Assembly (NCBI GenBank): GCA_022559845.1
Contig: CM040125.1
Coordinates: 325,321,829-325,385,828, forward strand
From: Amorphophallus konjac
Lineage: Eukaryota > Streptophyta > Magnoliopsida > Alismatales > Araceae
Reading direction: 5' to 3'
Length of the DNA stretch: 64,000 nucleotides
Shown: in pieces, positions 55,951 through 64,000 of the stretch
How positions within the stretch are numbered: position 1 is the stretch's first letter
How the letters are laid out: every line of letters starts with the position of its first letter
Position numbers and translations under genes: made by a program
The notes under the pieces: generated by a model
Database searches by the model: none
Seen by the model: the letters and a program-made list of their open reading frames with translations, nothing else
What the model was told of the DNA's origin: nothing

Positions 55951-56219
55951 CTCTTCTCTTTTCTTTCTTTTTAAACCACATTACCGGTACAAGCGCCCTT
56001 TCAGGTTTTCGCCAGCACCAACCCCCTCTTGCTTTTGCCCACGCGCCCTCTCGGGTTTTCACATGGCGGGGTGCCCGATTTTGCCTGCAGCGCCCTTTCG
56101 GGTTTTCCTCGCAGCTGGGTTGTTGCCATTTTTGCCCTTGTCCCTGTGTAGGGGCAAGTCCGGCGGGGCACCTCTATTTTAAGCCCCTTTCTCTTTCTTT
56201 CTTTTTTTTTTGACGGGCG
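55951..56219. other. Spacer with GCCCTTTCGGGTTTTC repeats
   Basis: Three copies of a GCGCCCT-TTC(G/A)GGTTTTC word (55995, 56045, 56090); no gene. Confidence 0.5.
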
Positions 56220-56720
56220 GGTGATATATAATTGTTGGCTAGGGCCCAAAGCCTTGCGCCGAAAGACAAGGTTCATTCGTTGGCAAGAAGACAATGCCAA
56301 CGCAACGGGGGATTTTCTGCCGATTCGGACGTAAGGTCCGTAATGGCAATATTGTATGGAGTGGACGGCTAGGGCATGAAGCCTTACGCCGGAAAGGGAT
56401 TTATTCGCCGGCAAGGGACTAATGCCAGCGCAAGGATAGAGATTCTGTCGATTTGGGCATAAGGCCCACAATGGCGATTTTACATGAGAGACAGTGGCTA
56501 GGGCACAAAGCCTTGCGCCGAAAGATAAGGTTCATTCGTTGGCAAGAAGATAATGCCAACGCAACGGGGCCACTTTTTTTTTCCGCCGATTCGGACGTAA
56601 GGTCCGTAACGGCAATATTGTGAGAGCAAGTGGCTAGGGCATGAAGCCTTGCACCGGAAAAGGACTTATTTGTTAGCAAGGAACTAATGCCAACGCAGGG
56701 GTAGAGCCGTCTTTGCCCGT
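56220..56720. repeat. Long composite hairpin repeat, about 115-bp half-units
   Basis: Four half-units alternate two versions. Each has GGCTAGGGC..AAGCCTTGCGCCG, a TTGGCAAGAAGACAATGCCAA inverted repeat (or GCCGGCAAGGGACTAATGCC) and TTCGGACGTAAGGTCCG. The pair 56225-56475 is repeated at 56480-56720. All named parts are inverted repeats. Confidence 0.75.
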
Positions 56721-56759
56721 GCGGATGCCCGTCGATACATAGGGGCATGCGGACGGGAG

Positions 56760-56849
56760 CCATATGTATATACATATATATATATATATTATTATTGTCG
56801 TTTTCTCTTCTTTCTCTCTCTTTTTTTTTGGGTCGCCGGGGGGCGGGGG
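56760..56849. repeat. (AT)n and T-rich spacer
   Basis: TATATATA microsatellite then CT/T-rich sequence. Confidence 0.85.
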
Positions 56850-57180
56850 TGGCGTGCCGCTGAAGGGCTAGCTAGGGCGTGCCGCTGGAGCGCCAGGGGA
56901 GTGTGCCGCTGAACGGGCGCGGGAGCGTGCTGCTGAGGGGCCTGGCCAGGGAAGCGTGCCGCTGAGCGGAGCGTGCCGCCGAGCGATCGGGCGTGCCGTT
57001 GGGCGGGTGTGCCGCTGGGCGCCTGTGGACGCGCCGCGGAGCGGGCGTGCCGCTAAGCGGAGCATGCTAGTAAGCGTGCCATTGAAAGGGCACTAAAGCA
57101 TGCCGCTGAAGAGGCACGGGTGTGTGCTGCTGAAGAAGTCGCAGGGTGTGTCATTGGGGGAGAAACTTGGGCGTGCCGTT
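56850..57180. repeat. GTGCCGCTG array, second block
   Basis: About 14 GTGCCGCTGAAGGG/GAGCG variants; the same family as 54770-55125. Confidence 0.8.
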
Positions 57181-57424
57181 GAAGGCGCCTCAAGAGTGTT
57201 TCCTTTTCTTCTTCTCTTCTTTTCACCTTCTCTTCTCTTCTCTCCTCTTCTATATTCCCCTGCCCTCATAGGGTGTTTCCTTTCTTTTCTTTTCTCTCTT
57301 TTTCCTCTTTTTTTTTTCTTTTCTCTTCTCTCTTTTCTCTCTTCTTTCTTTTCCTTTCTCTTTTCTCTTCCCCTTCTTTTGAAGAACCCCGGACAGCCGT
57401 CGGCGTGGCTGCAGATGATATAAA
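57181..57424. repeat. Polypyrimidine tract
   Basis: About 190 bp of CT-rich sequence followed by a unique 45-bp piece ending in GATATAAAAG. Confidence 0.8.
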
Positions 57425-57640
57425 AGTTGTCGGCTCAGGGGCCGATAATTGAAAGCTGTTGGCATGGGAGCCAATAATTGAAAAGCTGTCGACCCGAAGG
57501 CCGATGATTGAAAAGCTGTCGGCTCAGGGGCCGATAATTGAAAAGCTGTCGGCTCAGGGGCCGATAATTGAAAAGCTGTCGGCTCAGGGGCCGATAAATG
57601 GATAGCCGTCGGCTCAAGGCCGATAAGGGGGGCCATAACA
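57425..57640. repeat. 32-bp array with TCGGCT..GCCGA hairpin, seven units
   Basis: Unit: AAAGCTGTCGGCTCAGGGGCCGATAATTG. Seven units are seen. One unit reads TTGGC...GCCAA, replacing a C-G pair by T-A in the stem. The same family as 60785-61260. Confidence 0.92.
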
Positions 57641-58140
57641 GCCAAGGCTGATAGCGGGCTTCAAGAGTCGAAGTCGCGAAAGGCGAGCCACGAGGGCAGA
57701 GGGAAGGGTTCATTGATTCAAAAGAGATGTTCATCGCCCGAAGGGACGGAGAGGTGGTTAAGTCACTGACACGGGCTAGTGTCGGTGCGAAGAAAGAGGG
57801 TTGATTCCTCACCCGATCGACTGGCTCGGGCCAGGGTCAAAGGCTGTTTCGTTCTTTGATGCGCTGGGGGTACCGGTTATGAAACCCGAACTCGGGAAAG
57901 TGGGCCGCAAGGGCCGGAGTTGGTGTTACGAAAGTAGGCCGTGAAGGTTGAAATCGGGGAAGCGGGCTACATAAGCCAAAATTAGGGCGCAAGATGTGAA
58001 AGCCCAAATCGGGGAAGCGGACTATAGAAGCCGGAGTTGGGAGATTAACGAGTCGTGAGGGCAAGAGGTAGGCCATGGGGGTCAAGATTGGGCTCTACGA
58101 GCCAGAGCTGGGAAAGTAGGCTTCGATAGCCGAAAATGAG
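57641..58140. repeat. Diverged GGGCTxxxxxAGCC units
   Basis: From about 57870 on, units like those of the 59.3-kb array (GGGCCGCAAGGGCC, GGGCTACATAAGCC) in degenerate form; 57641-57870 is unique and non-coding. Confidence 0.7.
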
Positions 58141-58565
58141 TTTATTGTATACACATATTTTCATTATTTATTTATTTTTTTATTATATTTTTTTTATTCA
58201 AGCATGCAAGCATTCATTAGCAGACATAACATAAATATAAGTAAGGCAGCTCCCTCTATAGGGGATAGGATAGGGACATCGCCCAAAATTTGTAGACACG
58301 GTGCGGGCCACGAGGCACAGTTGAGGGGTGGTGCACCCGTCAAGAGGATATCGCATGTCTTGCGTGCATAGCCTAAATTCACGCATTTCACCCGAGGTAA
58401 TTCTCTGTGGCATGGAGGTGCAAATGTGTGAACAAAGAGCCCTAACCATAGGGATACGCAGGTTTTCCTAGCGACACTCGAGGATTACTCTAGCGCCTAC
58501 ACATAGGTTTCAGGCTCTCGATTTTGGTAGCTTTGCACAGCCCCCATCTATTTTTTTTTGGTAGC
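58141..58565. other. Unique-looking spacer
   Basis: AT-rich start, then about 350 bp of complex sequence without a gene. AGCAAGCATGCAAGCA words here recur near 59195. Confidence 0.5.
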
Positions 58566-58800
58566 AGATTTCACCATTCGGCGCGAGTCTCCTCATGTGT
58601 CTCAATGGGGATTCCCGGCTACTAGGATTCATCCTTATTGTAATTTTATTACGGATTCCACCGTTGCGAGTTTCCTCATATGTCTCAATGGGGATTCCCA
58701 GCTAATAGGTTTCATCCTTATTGTAATTCGCTTCACCATTTCGAGCGAGTCTCCTCATGTGTCTCAATGGGGATTCCAGGCTACTCGGATTCACGTTTCT
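58566..58800. repeat. Three tandem units of about 82 bp
   Basis: GAGTCTCCTCATGTGTCTCA followed by ATGGGGATTCC at 58586, 58669 and 58750, each with TTTCACCATT-like and GGNTTCATCCTTATTGTAATT parts. Confidence 0.85.
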
Positions 58801-59305
58801 CTCCTCTCTTTTTTTGCATCATTTTTTCTCTCTCTCTTCCTCCCCCCCTTTTTTTTACAGTGGGGGTAGGCAACTTTTTCCTCACGATTACCTTTCACGC
58901 GAGTGTAGGAATTCAAGTCTCCATGGAGTACTAAGAGGAAAGTCAGGCAATCCCTATGGTTGAAAGCTATTAAACACATTAAGTGCGAAGTGTGGGAGCG
59001 TTGCCTCATGCTTATTTTGTAAATTGGGCTTAGCAATTCAGCCATGACTCTTCCCCTTGACGTGTGCACCCGCCATAATTGGGTTCCCTTTGAGCGTGCG
59101 CCGTGACGCACGTAGATTCGGAATCGGGGTGATATTATTATTTAGCAAGGAAACACGGTCCTAGAAAATTCCAAGGAGGTGTATTATTCCATATTATAAG
59201 CAAGCATGCAAGCAGGGCAGCCGAGCAAAATTTTTTTCCTTTTTGTTTTGCTTTTTGCTTTTTTTTTGCGTAAAAATATATAGTTGTTATGTATAAGCGT
59301 AGTGA
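58801..59305. other. Spacer, no gene
   Basis: Non-coding; T-rich tracts at 58800-58860 and 59230-59270. Confidence 0.6.
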
Positions 59306-60560
59306 TAGTAAAGGTATTAGGGAAGCAGACCACGGAGGGCCGAAAGGACACCAGGGAAGCGGGCTATAGAAGCCGAGGGACATTGGGAAAGTAGGCCATA
59401 AAGGCCAAAAGGAAGCAGGCTGCGAGCGCCCAAGTTGGGAAGCGGGCTGCAAGAGCTTAAATCAGGAAGCGGGCCGTGGAGGCCGAATTGAGGAAGCATG
59501 CTATAAAAGCCAAAGGGAAGCAGGCTGCAAGAGCCAAAGTTGGGAAGCGGGCCGTGGAGGCCAAATTCTGGGAAGCAGGCTACGAGATCCAGAATTGGGA
59601 AGCAGGCCACGAAGGCCACAGGTAAGCAGGCTGCAGGAGCCAAAGTTGAGAAGCAGGCTATAAAAGCCAAAGGGAAGCAGGCTGCAAGAGCCAAAGTTGG
59701 GAAGTAGGCCACGAGGGCCAAAGGTAAGTAGGCTACGAGAGCCAAAGTTATGGAAGCGGGCCGTGAAGGCCGAATTGGGGAAGCAGGCTATAAAAGTCAC
59801 AGTTATGGGAAGCAGGCCACGAAGGCCAAAGGTAAGTAGGCTGCAAGAGCCAAAGTTGAGAAGCAGGCTATAAAAGCCAAAGGGAAGCAGGCTGCAAGAG
59901 CCAAAGTTGGGAAGTAGGCCACGAGGGCCAAAGGTAAGCAGGCTACAAGAGCCAAAGTTATGGGAAGCGGGCCGTGAAGGCCGAATTGGGGAAGCAGGCT
60001 ATAAAAGCCACAGTTATGGGAAGCGGGCCGTGAAGGCCGAATTGGGGAAGCAGGCTATAAAAGCCACAGTTATGGGAAGCAGGCCACGAAGGCCAAAGGT
60101 AAACAGGCTGTAAGAGCCAAAGTTGAGAAGCAGGCTATAAAAGCCAAAGGGAAGCAGGCTGCAAGAGCCAAAGTTGGGAAGTAGGCCACGAGGGCCAAAG
60201 GTAAGCAGGCTACAAGAGCCAAAGTTATGGGAAGCGGGCCGTGAAGGCCGAATTGGGGAAGCAGGCTATAAAAGCCAAAGTTATGGGAAGCAGGCCACGA
60301 AGGCCAAAGGTAAGCAGGCTGCAAGAGCCAAAATTGGGAAGCAGGATATAAAGCCAAAGTTAGGAGAAGCGGGCCGTGAAGGCCGAATTCTGGGAAGCAG
60401 GCTGCCAGAGCCAAAGATATTGGGAAGCGGGCTGCAAGAGCCAAAATTATGGGAAGAAGGCTACAAGCCGAAGTTTAGATATTGAAAAGTAGGTTAGAAA
60501 GCCAAGAGATATTGGGAGCGGGTTAACGCGCCGGGAGATGTTAGAAGTCAGCTGCGAAGC
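59306..60560. repeat. Array of about 40 GGCY-5nt-RGCC hairpin units
   Basis: Units of about 27-32 bp: GGGAAGCAGGCTGCAAGAGCC then AAAGTT. Four recurrent unit types are GGCT-ATAAA-AGCC, GGCT-GCAAG-AGCC, GGCC-ACGAA-GGCC and GGCC-GTGAA-GGCC. The loop is five bases in nearly all, and the closing pair is T-A or C-G. A block of about 10 units is itself repeated (59640-59830, 59830-60090, 60090-60330). Confidence 0.95.
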
Positions 60561-60784
60561 CAAAAGATATCGGAGAGCGTAGTGGGACGGGTGGATTAAT
60601 CCTGATAGTGGGCCTTGGCCGAAATGGCTGAGCCAAAGGGCGTCGGGTAGCAGGATATGAGAGCCGAAGAGAAGGGTCCCCTTTTGTTCCCTGGCCGGGG
60701 GAGGGGTCCGAACCAAAACGGAAGGTTTATTCTATTGTTCTCTGGCCGGGGAAGGATCCGAACCAAAGAGAGAGGTCTATTTTT
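60561..60784. other. Spacer with duplicated TCCGAACCAAA segment
   Basis: Two copies of TGTTCYCTGGCCGGGG followed by a TCCGAACCAAA word (60694, 60739); no gene. Confidence 0.6.
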
Positions 60785-61260
60785 TAATTGGGAAGCTGTC
60801 GGCTGGGATGCCAATAATGAGGTAGCTGTCGGCCAGGAGCCGATGATGAGGTAGCTGTTGACTCGGGGGCCGATGATTATATAGCTGTCGGCTCGGAGGC
60901 CGATGATGAGGTAGCTGTCGGCTAGGAGCCGACGATGAGGTAGCTGTCGGCTGTGAGGCCGATGATTATATAGCTGTTAGCTCGGAGGCCGATGATGAGG
61001 TAGCTGTCGGCTAGGAGCCGATGATTATATAGCTGTCGGCTCGGAGGCCGATGATGAGGTAGCTGTCGGCCCGAAGGCCAATAATGAGGTAGCTGTCGGC
61101 TAGGAGGCCGATGATTATATAGCTGTCGGCTCGGAGGCCGATGATAAGGTAGCTATCGGCTAGGAGCCGATGATGAGGTAGTTGTCGGCCCGAAGGCCGA
61201 TAATTAGATAGCCGTCGACCCGAAGGCCGATGACGGGGTAGCTGTCGGCTTGAAGCCCCG
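60785..61260. repeat. 30-bp array with GTCGGCT..AGCCGA hairpin, 16 units
   Basis: Units GTAGCTGTCGGCTAGGAGCC then GATGATGAG, alternating with an ATTATATAGCTG variant. Stems TCGGCT/AGCCGA and TCGGCC/GGCCGA both occur, each fully paired. Confidence 0.95.
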
Positions 61261-61385
61261 ATGGCTGAAAGTTGGTTGGTTTAGCACCCCGTCGGCATAA
61301 GGTTTAGTTGGTTTAACGCCCCGTCGGCGGAAGGTTTAGTCGGTTTAACGCCCCGTCGGCGGAAGGTTTAGTTGGTTTCTATTTG
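61261..61385. repeat. Four units of GGTTTAACGCCCCGTCGGCG
   Basis: Period about 33 bp, starting near 61262. Confidence 0.85.
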
Positions 61386-61399
61386 TTGGATGACCGAAG

Positions 61400-62375
61400 G
61401 TCGGGGGTAACAGTCTGCCTCGTGACTCTTCTTTCTCCTCTTTTCTTCTTCTTTTGTGAGGAGAGGCGGGTGCAAAGACCATGTTCGCCTCGTGTGTCTT
61501 TTCTTTCTTCTCTTCTCTTCTTCTTGTGCGATGAGGCGGGTTCGAGGACCACGTCTGCCTCATGACTGTTCTTTCTCTTCTTCTCTTCTTCTTTTACGGA
61601 GAGGCAGGTGCAAAGACCATGTTCGCCTCCCGTCTCTTTTTTCCTTCTTCTCTTCTTCTTTTGTAGAGAGGCAGGTGCAAAGACCATGTTTGCCTCATGA
61701 CTCTTCTTTCTCTTCTTCTCTTCTTCTTTTGTGTGGAGAGGCGGGTGCAAAGACCGCGTCTGCCTCACGTGTCTTTTCTTCCTTTTCTTCTCTTCTCTTG
61801 TGCGATGAGGCAGGTTCGAGGACCACGTTTGCCTCATGACTGTTCTTTTTTTTCTCTTATGTAAAGAGGCGGGTTCGAAGACCACGTCTGCCTCATGTCT
61901 CTTTTCTTTCTTTTCTTCCCTTCTTCTTTTGTGTGGAGAGGCAGGTGCAAAGACCATGTTTGCCTCGTGTATCTTTCCTTTCTTTTCTTTTCTTCTTTTT
62001 TTGTGGAGAGGCAGGTGCAAAGACCAGGTTTGCCTCGTAATTACTATTTTTCTTCTTCTCTTCTTCTTTTACGGGGAGGCAGGTGCAAAGACCATGTTTG
62101 CCTCATGTCCCTTTTTTTCTTCTCCTCTTCCTTTGTGGAGAGGCGGGTGCAAAGACCATGTTTGCCTCATGTCTCTTTTTTTCTTCTCTTCCTCTTTTGT
62201 GTGATGAGGCGGGCTCGAAGACCACGTCTGCCTCACGACTGCCCCCCCCTTTTCGTAAAGAGGCGGGTTCGCAGACCACGTCTGCCTCATGTCTCTTTTC
62301 TTTCTTTTCTTCTCTTCCTTTGTGGGATGAGGCAGGCTCGGAGACCACGTCTGCCTTATGTGTCTCTTTTTCTTT
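61400..62375. repeat. GAGGC..GCCTC hairpin array with CT spacers, 14 units
   Basis: Units of about 60-80 bp: outer arms GAGGC and GCCTC, inner arms GGT and ACC around a six-base loop (GCAAAG or TCGAAG), then a 30-50 bp CTTCTTCTTTT spacer. The spacing varies while the 29-bp hairpin block is conserved. Confidence 0.93.
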
Positions 62376-62409
62376 CTTTTCTTTTCTTCTTTTCTCATTA
62401 ATGCTTCCG

Positions 62410-64000
62410 CGCTGGAGTGTATTTCTCTTAGTGTGCCCCCAGGTTGGGGTGTAGCTTTACCTCGTATGCGTCCCCCCCCTGAGGGGTGTGTTTTGCCTCT
62501 TCGCTTCTGTGCCCCCAGGCGGGGTGTATTCTTCTCTTTCTATGCCCCCCGGATCGGGATGTAGCTCTCTTCGAATTCCCCCAAGCCGGGGTGTAGCTTT
62601 CTTCAAATGCCCCCAAGCCGGGGTATACTCTTCACGGCTTCTATGCCCCCAGGTGGGGTATGTTTCTTCTTCAAATACCCTTAAGCCAGGGTGAGTTCTT
62701 CTGCTCTTTATGCCCCCATGGCGGGGTTAGTTTCTCCATATATGCCCCTGGCACGGGGTGTGTCTCTTGTTTCTTAAACCCCCCCATGGCGGGGGTGAAT
62801 TCTGCTTCTTCTACCCCTGAAGGCGGAGGAGTGCTTCTCTTCATATGTCCCCGACACGAGGGGATATCTTTGTTGCTTGTTGCACCCCCGGTCGGGGTAG
62901 ATTTTTCTGCTTCTTCTGCCCCAGAGCGGGGGGGGTAGTTCTTCTTCAAATTCCCCTAGAGCGAGGCATACCTTTCTTCATATACTCCCATGTCGGGATG
63001 TATGTCTCTTCGCTTCTGTGCCCCGGGTCGGGATAGATGCTTCTGCTCCTTATGCGCCAAGGGCGGAATGTATCTCTTTTTTTTTGTGCCCCCAGAGGGG
63101 GGGGGGTGGATGCTCTTCATGTGTCCCCAGGTCGGGATATATATTTCGCTTCTTATGCCCCCTGAGGCGGGGTGAGGTCCTTGCTTCAAATGCCCCTAAA
63201 TCAGGGTATGGTTTTGTCTCATATGCCCCTAGAGCGGGGGTGAGTTTCTTCGTCAAATGCCCCGAAGCCGGGGTGGACTCTCTTCAAATGCCCCCAAGTC
63301 GGGGTATACTCTTCACGGCTTCTATGCCCCAAGGTGGGGTATGTTTCTTCTTCAGATGCCCCCAAGGCGGGGTGTAGCTCTCTTCAAGTGCCCCCAAGCC
63401 GGGGTATACTCTTCATGGCTTCTATGCCCCCAGGTGGGGTATATCTTTTGTTTCTTCTTCAAATACACTAAGCCAGGGTGGGTTCTTCTGCTTTTTATGC
63501 CCCCATGGCGGGGTGAGTTTCTCTACATATGCCCCTGGCACGGGGTGTGTCTTTTGTTTCTTATACCCCCCCACGGCGGGGGTGAATTCTGCTTCTTCTA
63601 CCCCTGAAGGCGGAGGAGTGCTTCTCTTCATATGTCCCCAGAGCAGGGTGTATCTTTGTTGCTTGTTGTGTCCCAGGTCGGGTAGATTCTTCTGCTTCTT
63701 CTACCCCAGAGTGGGGTATATTTCTCCTCGTATGTCCCCGGTCGGGGTGCATTCTTTTCGCTTCATATGCCCCCAGGATGGAGTGTATTCTCTTGCTTCT
63801 TATGCCCCCCTGAGGCGGAGGTGTATGTATTTTTTAAATGCCCTTAAGCCGGGTCGTATTCTTTGTCTCACATGCCCCCCGAATCGGGGGTGTTGCTTCT
63901 TGTGCCCCCATGGCGGGGGTGGAATTCTTGCTTCTTGTGCCCCCCGAGGTGGGGTGAATTTCTCTTCAGTTACCCCTGAGTCGGGGTTGATTTTTCTGCC
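62410..64000. repeat. ATGCCCCC..GGGG hairpin array, about 38 units, reaching the window edge
   Basis: Units of about 35-50 bp: ATGCCCCCAAGCCGGGGTAT and variants (CCCC arm, 4-6 base loop, GGGG arm), then a TTCTTCTTC-type spacer. A block of six units at 62611-62850 is repeated at 63392-63640, about 785 bp away, so the array has higher-order structure. It continues beyond 64000. Confidence 0.93.

Noticed and set aside
57419..57426. Plus-strand TATAAAAG after a pyrimidine tract, as a second LTR promoter
   Set aside because: No LTR ends, primer site or partner could be tied to it; it may be a chance match at an array boundary.
59306..61260. Possible CRISPR array because of regular 30-bp repeats
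   Set aside because: Units are contiguous diverged repeats without unique spacers, in eukaryotic DNA with plant retrotransposons.
61379..62454. Open frames through the GAGGC..GCCTC array (for example 213 codons on the minus strand)
   Set aside because: Low-complexity translations of the tandem repeat, present on both strands.
1..64000. tRNA, rRNA or conserved host genes
   Set aside because: I looked for them and found none; every long supported frame belongs to a retroelement, apart from the unassigned ORF at 31896.

Overview
This window looks like plant nuclear DNA made almost entirely of nested LTR retrotransposons and the tandem repeats they carry. I found no host gene, tRNA, rRNA or CRISPR array. 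The evidence is LTR pairs with matching target-site duplications (TSDs), initiator-Met-tRNA and TGGCG-type primer sites, Sirevirus-type polypurine tracts, and Ty1/copia and Ty3/gypsy coding domains. A large, repeat-rich angiosperm genome is the natural reading; the species cannot be told.

Layout. (1) 1-7080: a minus-strand Ty3/gypsy element (element G1, Tat/Ogre-like) with gag, protease and G-patch, leader, primer site and 5' LTR; its RT half lies off the left edge. (2) 7081-7528 and 30227-34600: an older Tat-like element (A), split by element G2. (3) 7529-30221: G2, a minus-strand non-autonomous gypsy-type element with 1.67-kb LTRs and TSD GTGGG. It carries a degenerate gag-like frame and a hairpin minisatellite. 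(4) 10548-22645: a minus-strand Sirevirus-like copia element (C1) nested inside G2, with 3.4-kb LTRs and TSD TGAAT. It encodes only an altered Gag with seven zinc knuckles. (5) 34600-35373: part of a plus-strand gypsy LTR, cut by (6) 35374-49202, a 3.6-kb Del/Tekay-type LTR, itself split by (7) 36698-46887, a second Sirevirus-like copia element (C2). C2 has 1.36-kb LTRs, TSD TAGTG, gag, pol and a third ORF. (8) 50580-53400: a diverged repeat module related to part of element A. (9) 53400-64000: a Tat-like 3' LTR (element B, minus strand) and more than 8 kb of its adjoining region, made of successive minisatellite arrays.

Relative ages agree with the nesting. The C1 and C2 LTR pairs differ by about 1-2 percent by eye, while the G2 pair, which hosts C1, differs by several percent. 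All long coding frames carry stops, frameshifts or deletions, and C2 has lost the catalytic YVDD segment of RT. Nothing here looks able to move on its own.

The most interesting signal is structural. Many tandem arrays at 52.5-64 kb, and one in G2, are unrelated in sequence but share one design: a short GC-rich inverted repeat (stem 4-8 bp, small loop) in each unit, joined by a spacer. In the arrays at 57.4, 59.3 and 60.8 kb the stems change in a compensatory way between units. Near-identical short palindromes also recur in LTRs of different retroelement lineages.
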